Positions 53,099 to 62,310 are shown, counted from the stretch's first letter. The stretch: DNA of 64,000 nucleotides from JBELHR01 sp042091275 (GCA_042091275.1 JBELHR010000009.1:1-64000); one strand, 5' to 3'. The notes: generated by a model from the sequence alone, not told the origin. A program made the numbers and translations.

Positions 53099-53222
53099 GT
53101 GTTTATATTTTTGCGCAAAATTAGGGAATTATTTAAGTTCTACAGACTATCGAGAGCATAAATTCACATATTTCACACTTATATTTAACAAGTAATTAAC
53201 TCTATAGCCTAGGAATTGCTTT

Positions 53223-53230
53223 TACATTTG
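53223..53230 (+). promoter_or_regulatory. -7 element (TACATTTG) for the thioredoxin-fold lipoprotein
   Basis: An exact TAnnTTTG match. It overlaps the upstream candidate start at 53230 and so supports ATG 53263. Confidence 0.5.
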
Positions 53231-53262
53231 TGGATTATACCATAAACCAATATGTTTGTTTG

Positions 53263-54657
53263 ATGTTTAACCGGAGTTACTTTTTTTTACTGGTAATTTT
53301 CATGTCCCTTTCTGCCTGTCAGCAGCCCAAGGAATTTGACAGTCCTACTTATCTCGGAGGTCAAATCATCAATGCAAGAGCCAACTCAGTCGTTTTATCT
53401 TTTCAAGAGGAAATTATCGACACCCTTATGTTGGACTCCAATCAACGCTTTTTAAAGGCGGTACCTGTTTTTGAAGAAGGACTTTATACTTTTCAACACG
53501 GGAATGAATTTCAATATATCTTCTTAGAGCCCGGAGATAGCATCATGATGCGAATAAATACTTGGGACTTTGACGAATCCCTTGTCTATTCCGGAAAGGG
53601 AGGCATGCGAAACGAATATTTAATTGATTTGTTTATTGAAAATGAAAAAGAAGATAGCTTCCTCAGAAATCTCTATTACTTAGATTCTCGCGATCTAAAA
53701 AAGGAAATAGAGCGTCTCAGAGCAAATAAACATCAAAAGTTAGATAACTTCTTGTTGGAGAGTCAAGAGACCAATAATCTTTATATACGTTATGCACGTG
53801 CGGCTATAGACTATCCTCTTTACCGCAAAATGGAGATTTATCCTCTGATGAAAAAAAGCTATTTGAATCTTATGGATTTCCCTCAAGTTTCAGATAATTT
53901 TTACGATTACAGAAAGAATATAGAACTAAACGACCCTGTCCTAGCAAATTTCTATACCCATAGAAATTACGTGATGAGTTATACCTATCACTTGGCCTAC
54001 GAATCCAATGCAAACAATCCTCAAGTCTCTGTTCATTCAAATTTATTGCATATTGTAAACGACAGTATTGACGACCCTGAATTGAAGAGCAATTTGATGA
54101 ACTCCGTTCTTCAAGATGAGTTTTTCTCTAATGCGAGTTTAAATTTAAATAGAGAACTCATCCACACTTTTATGGAACTCTCCGAGGATGAGGAAATGAA
54201 AAATCAAATTAATTTACTCATTCTCGACAGTGAGCAAGTACCCAATGGTGGTCAATTGACGGATTTTGATGTAATGAGTTATAATTATAGACCCTTTGAT
54301 ATCAAATCTATCATTGCCAACCGAAATGCAGTTATCTATTTTTGGTCGGAAACTACCTTGGAGCCCTTAAAATTAGCTCGTAGAATTCAACTTCTTCAAA
54401 GAAAATTTCCAAGTATATTATTTATCGGAATCAATATTGATGGCGACGGCATGGACAATTTAGGTCCAAAAACCTTGGCTTACAGCAATAAAAACTACCA
54501 GTTTACCTTAAACAAAAACTCTGATGCTCAATCTTTTACACAGAGTAAATACCCTAGAAGTATTTTGGTAAACAGACGTGGAAATGTTCTCGACAATTAC
54601 GGAAATATCTCCTCTGGTCAATTTGAGCAATCTTTGAAAGTTCTCGAAAAGAATTAG
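53263..54657 (+). CDS. Lipoprotein with thioredoxin-like C-terminal domain lacking CxxC
   Basis: 464 residues from ATG 53263. The lipoprotein signal has lipobox LSAC (Cys19). An N-terminal DUF4369-like beta domain (about 25-110: GGQIINARANSVVLSF, DTLMLDSNQRF, GDSIMMRI) is followed by a helical middle region. A TlpA-like thioredoxin domain (about 350-460) reads IIANRNAVIYFWSETTLEPLK, where active proteins have WCxxC, and SKYPRSILVNRRGNVL (cis-Pro region). Without the Cys pair it cannot be a thiol oxidoreductase. It is probably a periplasmic-side scaffold or binding protein. Confidence 0.75.
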   Translation: MFNRSYFFLLVIFMSLSACQQPKEFDSPTYLGGQIINARANSVVLSFQEEIIDTLMLDSNQRFLKAVPVFEEGLYTFQHGNEFQYIFLEPGDSIMMRINTWDFDESLVYSGKGGMRNEYLIDLFIENEKEDSFLRNLYYLDSRDLKKEIERLRANKHQKLDNFLLESQETNNLYIRYARAAIDYPLYRKMEIYPLMKKSYLNLMDFPQVSDNFYDYRKNIELNDPVLANFYTHRNYVMSYTYHLAYESNANNPQVSVHSNLLHIVNDSIDDPELKSNLMNSVLQDEFFSNASLNLNRELIHTFMELSEDEEMKNQINLLILDSEQVPNGGQLTDFDVMSYNYRPFDIKSIIANRNAVIYFWSETTLEPLKLARRIQLLQRKFPSILFIGINIDGDGMDNLGPKTLAYSNKNYQFTLNKNSDAQSFTQSKYPRSILVNRRGNVLDNYGNISSGQFEQSLKVLEKN

Positions 54658-54688
54658 CCAAACCTTCGGCTAACCATTTAATTTAGCG

Positions 54689-54696
54689 TAAATTTG
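54689..54696 (+). promoter_or_regulatory. -7 element (TAAATTTG) for the DEAD-box helicase
   Basis: An exact TAnnTTTG match giving a leader of about 55 bases that contains the hairpin at 54714-54741. Confidence 0.5.
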
Positions 54697-54713
54697 CAAA
54701 CTTTTTAACAGCA

Positions 54714-54741
54714 TTTACAATGCTTTTATAGGTATTGTAAA
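54714..54741 (+). promoter_or_regulatory. 5' UTR hairpin of the DEAD-box helicase message
   Basis: A 10-bp stem (54714-54723 with 54732-54741) and an 8-base loop, 16 bases before the ATG. It has no T-run, so it is not a terminator. It could affect translation or stability, for example in the cold. Confidence 0.4.
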
Positions 54742-54757
54742 TCAACAAATTACATAA

Positions 54758-56521
54758 ATGACTACATTCTCTGAATTAGGATTAAAACCGGAAATACTAA
54801 AAGCCCTAGACGGATTGGGTTTCGAATTTCCAACGGAAATACAGCAAAAATCAATTCCTCAAATTATTGGATCTGAGGACGATTTAAAAGCTTTTGCTCA
54901 GACTGGAACCGGAAAAACCGCAGCCTTTAGTTTACCAATAATTCAATTGATCGACCCAAAGAAAAAGGGAGTTCAAGCGATTATACTTTCTCCTACTAGA
55001 GAACTTGCTGTTCAAATTGGTGACAATATCAATGAATTCACGAAATTTTTACCGGGATTAAATTCGGTTACTGTTTACGGTGGATCTAATATTGAAGACC
55101 AAATAAGAAAAATTAAAAAAGGAGCTCAAATCGTAGTTGGAACACCGGGAAGAACGGTGGATCTAATTAACAGAGGAGTTCTTAAATTAGGAGACGTAAA
55201 GTGGTTGACACTTGACGAAGCGGACGAGATGCTAAACATGGGATTCAAAGATGAATTGGATCGCGTATTGGAAGCTACTCCAGCCTCTAAACAAACGCTT
55301 TTGTTTTCAGCTACATTCCCAAGAGAAGTGGAGAATATAGCACGTAACTACATGACCAACCCAGCAGAAATTAGTTCTGGTGCGAGAAATTCGGGGTCGG
55401 ATAATGTGGAAAATGAATACTACCAAGTAAAGGATTCAAATCGATACAAAGCTCTTAAACGAATTGCGGATATCAATCCTGATATTTATGCTATTGTGTT
55501 TTGTAGAACGCGAAGAGAGACTAAAGATGTTGCAGACCGATTGATCGCAGATGGTTATAATGCAGATGCTCTACACGGAGATTTATCGCAACCACAACGA
55601 GATAGTGTAATGCTAAAATTCAGAAACAAAGGTATTCAGATTTTAGTAGCTACGGATGTTGCAGCGAGAGGACTTGACGTAAATAGTTTAACCCACGTTA
55701 TCAACTATAAATTACCAGATCAAATCGAATCGTATACCCACAGAAGTGGAAGGACAGGTAGAGCTGGTAACAAAGGAACCTGTATTACTCTTTTAACAAA
55801 AAGAGAGGTCTCTAAAATCCGACCGATAGAAAAACGTATCGGGAAGAAGTTTATTGCTAAAGAAGTCCCTACTGGTGAAGAAATCTGTAAAATTCAATTG
55901 ATGAGTTTGATCGACAGAATTTATAATACACCGGTAAACGAAAAGCAAATTGAACCTTTCCTAGAACAGATTTATGACAAGTTAGCGGATTTAGATAGAG
56001 AAGCACTGATCAAAAAATTTGTTTCTGTTGAATTTAATAGCTTTTTGGAATACTATCAGGATGCTAACGATATCAACGATACATCTAGCTCAAATGATCG
56101 CAGAGGATCTTCTCGTTATGGAGACGAAAACATGACGCGTTTCTTTATAAACGTTGGACGTAAAGACAATCTTACTCCTCCTAGACTGATGGGATTGATC
56201 AACGAACAACACAAAAAACGAGATATCGAAATTGGTCAAATAGAAATACTGGATAAATTCTCGTTTTTTGAAATTGATTCCGAATATACAGACAAGACTT
56301 TGGAGGTATTTAAAGGAGCTGAATTTGAAGGGAGAAGAATCGGAGTTGAAATCACCAAAAAGAAAAGAGATGGTGGTGGAAGAGACCGAGGAGGAGATCG
56401 AAGAAAGAAGTCTGGATTTAGATCAGATAGACGAAATGACCGAAGAGGTTCAAATCCTTCAGAAGGTTTCGGAAGAAAGAGAAGAGACAGCAGATCAAAA
56501 CCTCACCGAGGAAAACGATAA
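54758..56521 (+). CDS. DEAD-box ATP-dependent RNA helicase (DeaD/CsdA type)
   Basis: 587 residues. Helicase core: Q motif (FPTEIQQKSIPQII), AQTGTGKTAAF (I), PTRELA (Ia), TPGRTVDL (Ib), LDEADEML (II), LFSATFP (III), IVFCRTRRE (IV), ATDVAARGLD (V) and YTHRSGRTGRAG (VI). A DbpA-type RNA-binding domain follows (about 455-530: TRFFINVGRKDNLTPPRLMG, IGQIEILDKFSFFEI). The final 50 residues are Arg/Gly/Lys-rich (GGGRDRGGDRRKK), a basic RNA-binding tail. It acts in ribosome assembly and RNA unwinding, often in the cold. The structured leader fits that kind of regulation. Confidence 0.95.
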   Translation: MTTFSELGLKPEILKALDGLGFEFPTEIQQKSIPQIIGSEDDLKAFAQTGTGKTAAFSLPIIQLIDPKKKGVQAIILSPTRELAVQIGDNINEFTKFLPGLNSVTVYGGSNIEDQIRKIKKGAQIVVGTPGRTVDLINRGVLKLGDVKWLTLDEADEMLNMGFKDELDRVLEATPASKQTLLFSATFPREVENIARNYMTNPAEISSGARNSGSDNVENEYYQVKDSNRYKALKRIADINPDIYAIVFCRTRRETKDVADRLIADGYNADALHGDLSQPQRDSVMLKFRNKGIQILVATDVAARGLDVNSLTHVINYKLPDQIESYTHRSGRTGRAGNKGTCITLLTKREVSKIRPIEKRIGKKFIAKEVPTGEEICKIQLMSLIDRIYNTPVNEKQIEPFLEQIYDKLADLDREALIKKFVSVEFNSFLEYYQDANDINDTSSSNDRRGSSRYGDENMTRFFINVGRKDNLTPPRLMGLINEQHKKRDIEIGQIEILDKFSFFEIDSEYTDKTLEVFKGAEFEGRRIGVEITKKKRDGGGRDRGGDRRKKSGFRSDRRNDRRGSNPSEGFGRKRRDSRSKPHRGKR

Positions 56522-56524
56522 GAC

Positions 56525-56560
56525 AAAAAAAAGCCGCTTCATAAATGAAGCGGCTTTTTT
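56525..56560. terminator. Bidirectional terminator after the helicase
   Basis: GCCGCTTCA-TAAA-TGAAGCGGC (56533-56554) flanked by A8 and T6. It is shared with the convergent oxoamine synthase gene. Confidence 0.9.
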
Positions 56561-56579
56561 ATTATATCTATTCAATAAA

Positions 56580-57827
56580 TTAAGCACTTATTGATTGGGA
56601 TATTTTTTTGTAAGAACCATCTTCTAACTTTTCACGGATAGCAGAAAATGCCTCGATAGTAACCTTGACATCGTCTAAGTTATGCGCCGCTGTAGGAATT
56701 AATCTCAATATAATCATCCCTTTTGGAATTACCGGATACACAACGATTGAACAAAAAATTCCGTGATTTTCTCTTAGGTCATTTACCATCACCATAGCCT
56801 CTGGAATATCTCCTTGTAGATAAACAGGAGTTACACAAGTATTAGTAGTACCAATATCAAAGCCTGCTTCCTTAAGTCCTCCTTGAAGTGCATTTACATT
56901 CTCCCAAAGTTTATCTTTTAGCTCTGGCATACTTCTTAACATATCCAAACGCTTTAGAGCTCCCTTTACCATTACCATTGGAAGAGACTTTGCAAACATC
57001 TGAGAACGCATATTGTATTTCAAATATTGAACAACATCCTTATTTCCAGCAAAGAAAGCACCAATTCCAGCCATTGATTTTGCAAAAGTTGCAAAGTAAA
57101 CATCAATACTATCTTGAACTCCTTGCTCCTCTCCTGTTCCAGCTCCAGTAGCTCCTAGAGTACCAAAACCGTGAGCATCATCCACTAGTAATCGGAAATT
57201 GTACTTTTCCTTTAGGGCTACAATCTCTTTTAGCTTTCCTTGTTCCCCTCTCATTCCAAATACACCTTCCGAAATCAAAAGGATTCCTCCATTATTTTTT
57301 TCTGCTACCAGTGTAGCTCTTTTCAGGTTCTTTTCTATCGATTCCACATCGTTGTGGCGATATACAAAACGCTTACCTGGGTGCAATCTAACACCATCAA
57401 TAATGCAGGCATGGGTGTCTACATCGTAAACAATCACATCGTTTTTGGAAACTAATGCATCGATAGCAGAAACCATCCCTTGGTATCCAAAATTCACCAA
57501 GTAAGAAGCTTCTTTATTCACAAACTCAGCACATTCGCGCTCTAGTTGCTCGTGGTACTTTGTATGACCTGACATCATTCTAGCTCCCATAGGATAAGCC
57601 ATTCCGTGTTCAGCCGCTGCGTCTGCATCTGCTTTAATAACTTCCGGGTGATTTGCCAATCCTAGGTAATCATTAATACTCCAAGTAACAAGACGTTTCC
57701 CATTAAACTTCATTCTATTAGAGATAGGTCCTTCTAGCTTTGGAAAAACATAATAGCCTTCCGCTTTATCTGCCCAGTTACCTAATGGTCCTTTGTCATC
57801 ATATATTCTCTCAAACAAATCCTTCAT
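56580..57827 (-). CDS. Alpha-oxoamine synthase-family PLP enzyme, candidate cysteate fatty acyltransferase (capnine synthase)
   Basis: 415 residues, fold-type I PLP enzyme related to serine palmitoyltransferase and KBL. WSINDYLGLANHPEV, PMGARMMSGHTKYHEQLE, NFGYQGMVSAIDAL, YDVDTHACIIDG, ISEGVFGMRGEQGKL, LLVDDAHGFGTLG, and the PLP-Lys motif FATFAKSMAGIGAFF are visible. In Bacteroidota that make sulfonolipids, an enzyme of this family condenses cysteate with a fatty acyl thioester. The neighbouring gene, 16 bases upstream on the same strand, is a cysteine-synthase-like enzyme that could provide cysteate. Glycine C-acetyltransferase or serine palmitoyltransferase are the alternatives. Confidence 0.8.
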   Translation of the reverse strand: MKDLFERIYDDKGPLGNWADKAEGYYVFPKLEGPISNRMKFNGKRLVTWSINDYLGLANHPEVIKADADAAAEHGMAYPMGARMMSGHTKYHEQLERECAEFVNKEASYLVNFGYQGMVSAIDALVSKNDVIVYDVDTHACIIDGVRLHPGKRFVYRHNDVESIEKNLKRATLVAEKNNGGILLISEGVFGMRGEQGKLKEIVALKEKYNFRLLVDDAHGFGTLGATGAGTGEEQGVQDSIDVYFATFAKSMAGIGAFFAGNKDVVQYLKYNMRSQMFAKSLPMVMVKGALKRLDMLRSMPELKDKLWENVNALQGGLKEAGFDIGTTNTCVTPVYLQGDIPEAMVMVNDLRENHGIFCSIVVYPVIPKGMIILRLIPTAAHNLDDVKVTIEAFSAIREKLEDGSYKKISQSISA

Positions 57828-57843
57828 TATCTTCTTATTTGAT

Positions 57844-58866
57844 TTATTGTTCTACTTTTTTTGAATCTTTTGTTATAAATCCTTGCTCAGCCATCCATTG
57901 ATCGCTGTAAACTTTGCTGAGATATCGAGATCCGTGATCTGAAAAAACCAAAACAACAACCGAATTTTCATCAAAAAAACCTAAGTTTTCATATTGTTTT
58001 AGCCCCTGCATAACGGCTCCGGAAGTATACCCAGCGAATATACCTTCCTCTTTTAAAAGATCTCTAGCTGCCAAAGCAGCCTCCTTATCTCCTACTCTTT
58101 CATAATGATCCACTACCGAGAAGTCAGTCGCACTAGGGATCAAATTCTTACCTAATCCTTCAATTTTATATGGCTTGATATCTGACTTGTCGAGAGTACC
58201 GTTTTCGTGATAACCCTTGATAACAGAACCAATTGCATCTACTCCTAATATTTTAATGTTTGGATTTTGTTCTTTTAAAAATCTTCCAGAACCAGAAATA
58301 GTTCCACCCGTTCCGCTCGGAGCGATTAGATGAGTAATTTTCCCTTCGGTTTGTTCCCAAATTTCAGGCCCTGTTGTATGGTAGTGAGCCTCAATATTTA
58401 AGGCGTTAAAATATTGGTTAATATAAACCGATCCTGGATTTTCTTTATGCAGCCTTTTTGCCACTTCGTAATACGATTTCGGATCTTCAGGAGCCACATT
58501 TGCAGGACACACATGAACCTCAGCTCCCATGGTCTTTAGCATTTCAATTTTGTCCAAAGAGGACTTTGAAGTAACTGCCAAAACACATCTATACCCGCGA
58601 ATCAAACTGATCATAGCGAGACTAAATCCAGTATTACCCGAGGTAGTTTCAATAATGGTTCCTCCTGGTTTCAAGATGCCTTTTTCTTCCGCTTGCTCAA
58701 CAATATAGCGTGCGATGCGATCTTTGGCAGAATGACCGGGGTTTAGACCTTCTAACTTAGCCAAATAAGTTCCAGGGTATTTATCTTCCAATGATCTCAT
58801 TTTCACCATTGGCGTATTTCCAATTAAATCAATTACAGAATTCTCTATTCTATTGATTTTCTTCAT
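57844..58866 (-). CDS. Cysteine synthase-family PLP enzyme, candidate cysteate synthase
   Basis: 340 residues from ATG 58866, fold-type II PLP enzyme. IDLIGNTPMVKM, the PLP-Lys in NPGHSAKDRIARYI, ETTSGNTGFSLAMI (substrate loop), PSGTGGTISGSGRFL (phosphate loop) and FAGYTSGAVMQGL. It resembles O-acetylserine sulfhydrylase and the catalytic domain of cystathionine beta-synthase but has no CBS domains. Next to the oxoamine synthase gene it may make cysteate from phosphoserine and sulfite for sulfonolipids. Ordinary cysteine or cystathionine synthesis cannot be excluded. The two genes form one operon. Confidence 0.8.
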   Translation of the reverse strand: MKKINRIENSVIDLIGNTPMVKMRSLEDKYPGTYLAKLEGLNPGHSAKDRIARYIVEQAEEKGILKPGGTIIETTSGNTGFSLAMISLIRGYRCVLAVTSKSSLDKIEMLKTMGAEVHVCPANVAPEDPKSYYEVAKRLHKENPGSVYINQYFNALNIEAHYHTTGPEIWEQTEGKITHLIAPSGTGGTISGSGRFLKEQNPNIKILGVDAIGSVIKGYHENGTLDKSDIKPYKIEGLGKNLIPSATDFSVVDHYERVGDKEAALAARDLLKEEGIFAGYTSGAVMQGLKQYENLGFFDENSVVVLVFSDHGSRYLSKVYSDQWMAEQGFITKDSKKVEQ

Positions 58867-58908
58867 AGTTAACAACTCAAAAAATATCGGCAAATATACA
58901 CTAAAATT

Positions 58909-60993
58909 TTAATTCATTTCGAGAGAAATCAAAAAGGCAAAGTCTCTCGCCGTCTCTTTTATCGCATCAAACCTGCCGGAGGCTCCTCCATGACCTGTTT
59001 CCATATCGATATGAAATAATATTTTAGATTGGGACCTATTACAATCTCTCAACTTTGCTACCCATTTAGCTGGCTCCCAGTACTGAACTTGGGAATCGAA
59101 ATATCCCGTGGTCACTAACATAGCAGGATAGGATTGCCCGGTGACATTGTCATATGGAGAATAGGATTTAATATAATCATAATACTCTTTAATATTTGGA
59201 TTTCCCCATTCGTCATATTCACCCGTAGTTAATGGTATACTTGCGTCTAACATAGTACTTACCACATCCACAAATGGAACCTGAGCTACGATACCGTTAA
59301 ACAAATCGGGTCTCATATTAGCCACAGCACCAACTAGCAATCCGCCAGCAGAACCACCCATAGCATAGAGGTGATTTGCTGAGCCCATACCATTGTCAAT
59401 TAAATACTCCGCGCAATCAATAAAATCATAAAAAGTATTTTTCTTATTCAAAAGCCTTCCGTTATCATACCAAGGTCTACCGAGATATTCTCCCCCTCGA
59501 ACATGAGCTAGTGCAAATACAAAGCCCCTATTTAAAAGAGAAATTCTACTTAGGCTAAAACTGTCATCCACAGTGTAACCGTAGGCCCCATAAGCATATA
59601 ATAATACAGGAGTATTCTCATCCAATATCGTATCCTTGTGATACACTACAGATAGCGCAACTTTCTCCCCATCTCTCGCGCTTACCCACAAGCGTTTACT
59701 CTTGTATTCTTCTTTGTTGTAGCCCCCAGGAATCTCCTGTTCTTTCTTAATTTCCTTTGTTCCGTCTGTCAAATTATAGTCTATCACAGAACTCGGTGTA
59801 GTCATGGAATTGTAACCGTATCTGATTTTATCCGTATCGTATTCTGGATTTGAATAGACATAGGCGGAGTAAGTTTCTTCCTCAAAAGGCAAATAATAAT
59901 CTTGAGAATTATCCCAAAACTTAATTCGGATGAGATTCAGTCCGTTTTTTCTTTCCTCTAAAACCAAAAAATCCTTAAAAATAGAGATATCCTCCAAAAG
60001 AACCGATTCGCGATGTGGAATAACATCCTTCCAATTTTCCAATTCAGTTTGTCCAATAGGGGTTTTGACTAATTTAAAGTTAGTCGCCTTATCCGCATTG
60101 GTTAGGATATAGAAATAATCCTCATAGTGAGCAACACTATATTCGAGATCTGCTGTCCTTTCTTGGACCACCTTAAAAGGGTTTTCAGGGTTTTCTGAAG
60201 AAACAAATCGATATTCTGTACTATTTGTGCTAAAAGATCCAACAACGATAAAAGCCTCTGACTTTGTCTTTGTCACAAAGGTGTTAAACGCCTCGTCTTT
60301 TTCCTCAAAAACTAAAACCGGATCGGCATCCTCATCTACTCTAAACCTAAATATTTTATTACTTCTAAGTGTACTTTGGTCGTTTTCTGTAAAAAAAACA
60401 GTCTTACTATCACTTGCCCAAACCGCAGAACCATTGGTATTTGAAATACCTAGATCCTTTATCTCCCCACTGCGTAAATCCTTTAGTTTTAATTTGTATT
60501 GTCGCCTGCTGACAGTATCCTCTCCAAAGATCGCAAAACAATTATCTGGACTTATACTCATACCTCCCAAGTTGTAGTATTCATGCCCTTTAGCCATGAT
60601 ATTTACATCAAAGAGCAACTCTTCGGGATTGGACATCAATTCCTTTCTACGGACATAGATCGGATATTGTTTTCCCTTTTCATACTTGCTGATATAATGG
60701 TAGCCTTTTTTGAAATAAGGCACCGATTGATCATCTTCCTTGACTCGTGATTTTATTTCCTTAAAAAGCTCCTCTCTCAGACTCTCTGTAGACTTCGTCT
60801 CCTTCTCAAAATATGCGTTTTCTGAATGTAAATGCTCCAACACTTCGCGTGTTTGCTCATCTTTTTCTGAAGCTTCTTTTTGATCGTCTGTCAGACGCAT
60901 CCAATGATAATTATCTTCTCGTTTTTGTCCGAACTCCTCGAATTCAAAGGGTTCTTTTTTTGGATTTGGAATTAAACTTCCTATTTTGTTCAT
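58909..60993 (-). CDS. ptrB: S9 family peptidase, oligopeptidase B type
   Basis: 694 residues. An N-terminal seven-bladed propeller (about 60-400) precedes a C-terminal alpha/beta hydrolase domain. Catalytic Ser lies in AMGGSAGGLLVGAV, Asp in VTTGYFDSQVQYWEPAKW, and His in DMETGHGGASGRFDA. LLYAYGAYGYTVDDSFS and HVRGGEYLGRPWYDNGRLL are typical of oligopeptidase B, and GEYDEWGNPN carries the acidic residue that selects basic P1 side chains. No signal peptide is seen, so it is cytoplasmic. A hairpin terminator separates it from rocD upstream. Confidence 0.93.
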   Translation of the reverse strand: MNKIGSLIPNPKKEPFEFEEFGQKREDNYHWMRLTDDQKEASEKDEQTREVLEHLHSENAYFEKETKSTESLREELFKEIKSRVKEDDQSVPYFKKGYHYISKYEKGKQYPIYVRRKELMSNPEELLFDVNIMAKGHEYYNLGGMSISPDNCFAIFGEDTVSRRQYKLKLKDLRSGEIKDLGISNTNGSAVWASDSKTVFFTENDQSTLRSNKIFRFRVDEDADPVLVFEEKDEAFNTFVTKTKSEAFIVVGSFSTNSTEYRFVSSENPENPFKVVQERTADLEYSVAHYEDYFYILTNADKATNFKLVKTPIGQTELENWKDVIPHRESVLLEDISIFKDFLVLEERKNGLNLIRIKFWDNSQDYYLPFEEETYSAYVYSNPEYDTDKIRYGYNSMTTPSSVIDYNLTDGTKEIKKEQEIPGGYNKEEYKSKRLWVSARDGEKVALSVVYHKDTILDENTPVLLYAYGAYGYTVDDSFSLSRISLLNRGFVFALAHVRGGEYLGRPWYDNGRLLNKKNTFYDFIDCAEYLIDNGMGSANHLYAMGGSAGGLLVGAVANMRPDLFNGIVAQVPFVDVVSTMLDASIPLTTGEYDEWGNPNIKEYYDYIKSYSPYDNVTGQSYPAMLVTTGYFDSQVQYWEPAKWVAKLRDCNRSQSKILFHIDMETGHGGASGRFDAIKETARDFAFLISLEMN

Positions 60994-61002
60994 TATCTCA
61001 AT

Positions 61003-61033
61003 GTAAAAAGGAGCTAATTAAAGCTCCTTTATT
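61003..61033 (-). terminator. Terminator of rocD
   Basis: An AAGGAGCT/AGCTCCTT stem (61008-61015 with 61022-61029) and, on the minus strand, a five-U run. It lies between rocD and the ptrB-type gene. Confidence 0.75.
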
Positions 61034-61035
61034 AT

Positions 61036-62310
61036 TTATTCAAAATCTCTTAGTGTCCTAATTATAATACCTACACAATCTAGTAATTGCTCTCTTGTCA
61101 TAACAAGTGGCGGAGCAAATCGAATGATATTACCATGGGTTGGTTTCGCCAAAAGACCATTTTCTTTTAACGCTACACAGATATCCCATGCAGTCGAACT
61201 ATCTGGACTATCATTAATTACAATAGCGTTGAGTAATCCTCTTCCTCTAACCAAAGTCACCAAATCCGTATCTGCAATATATTTATTCAGCTCCTCTCTA
61301 AAAAGATTCCCTAAAACTCGCGCATTTTCAGCTAAACCTTCTTCCCTAACTACTTCCAAAGCTGCCATAGCAACTCGAGCAGCGATTGGATTCCCACCAA
61401 AAGTAGATCCGTGAGAACCTGGTGTTATAACATCCATTATGGCGTCGTCTGCCAAAACAGCAGAAACAGGATAAACACCTCCTGAAAGTGCTTTACCCAA
61501 AATCAACACATCTGGTTTTGCAGAACTGGTATCCCAAGAACACAAACCTTTTCCACAAGTACAATCTCCACAAACCGCTAATAAACTTCCTGTTCTGGCT
61601 ATTCCGGTTTGAATCTCATCAGCCATAAACAGCACATTTTTCTCTCTACACTTTTTGGCTACATAAGGCAAGTAATCTGAATCTGGAACATTCACTCCTG
61701 CCTCTCCTTGAATAGGTTCTATCAAAACTCCAACCACATCTTCAATTTCCAAAGCAGTATCTAGAGCTTCTTTATCGTTGTAATCTATCGTTATAAAACC
61801 ATCGGTAAAAGGACCAAAGTTCTTTCGTGCATCTTCATCTGTTGAAAAAGAAATAATAGTGGTCGTTCTTCCGTGGAAATTCTGGTCAAAAACGATGATT
61901 TTTCCTTTGTCCGCAGCAATTCCCTTTTTTTCTACTCCCCAACGTCTACAAATCTTCAATGCTGTTTCTACTGCTTCAGCTCCTGTATTCATCGGTAAAA
62001 TCTTATCAAAACCAAAATAAGAAGACATATACTCCTCATAAGGCCCCAATTGATCGTTGTAAAATGCTCTTGAGGTAAGTGTCAACTCTTTGGCTTGCTC
62101 CGTTAAAGCATTAATTATTTTTGGATGACAGTGACCTTGATTTACAGCAGAGTAAGCACTTAAAAAATCGTAATAGCGCTTGCCTTCTACATCCCAAACA
62201 TAAACACCATCTCCTTTTTTGAGAACGGCTGGTAAAGGGTGGTAATTGTGTGCACCATATTTATTTTCGAGATCTATCGCAACTTGACTTGAATCTATGG
62301 ATATTGACAT
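61036..62310 (-). CDS. rocD: Ornithine aminotransferase, with an unusual four-Cys insertion
   Basis: 424 residues, class III aminotransferase. YDFLSAYSAVNQGHCHPKI, MNTGAEAVETALKICRRWG, FHGRTTTIISFST, IEPIQGEAGVNVP, MADEIQTGIARTG and the PLP-Lys273 in LILGKALSGGVYPVSAV match ornithine-oxo-acid transaminase. It converts ornithine and 2-oxoglutarate to glutamate semialdehyde. Between TGSLLAV and KPDVLILGKAL lies a 17-residue insertion with Cys247, Cys250, Cys252 and Cys257 (CGDCTCGKGLC), which E. coli-type and human enzymes lack. The insertion could bind a metal. Confidence 0.93.
   Translation of the reverse strand: MSISIDSSQVAIDLENKYGAHNYHPLPAVLKKGDGVYVWDVEGKRYYDFLSAYSAVNQGHCHPKIINALTEQAKELTLTSRAFYNDQLGPYEEYMSSYFGFDKILPMNTGAEAVETALKICRRWGVEKKGIAADKGKIIVFDQNFHGRTTTIISFSTDEDARKNFGPFTDGFITIDYNDKEALDTALEIEDVVGVLIEPIQGEAGVNVPDSDYLPYVAKKCREKNVLFMADEIQTGIARTGSLLAVCGDCTCGKGLCSWDTSSAKPDVLILGKALSGGVYPVSAVLADDAIMDVITPGSHGSTFGGNPIAARVAMAALEVVREEGLAENARVLGNLFREELNKYIADTDLVTLVRGRGLLNAIVINDSPDSSTAWDICVALKENGLLAKPTHGNIIRFAPPLVMTREQLLDCVGIIIRTLRDFE

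Noticed and set aside
54654..54673. Terminator TTAGCC/GGCTAA after the thioredoxin-fold lipoprotein gene
   Set aside because: The stem is only 6 bp with an 8-base loop and no U-run follows.
56268..56594. Overlapping plus-strand gene at the 3' end of the helicase
   Set aside because: It is the alternative frame of the low-complexity Arg/Gly tail, and it runs through the terminator hairpin.
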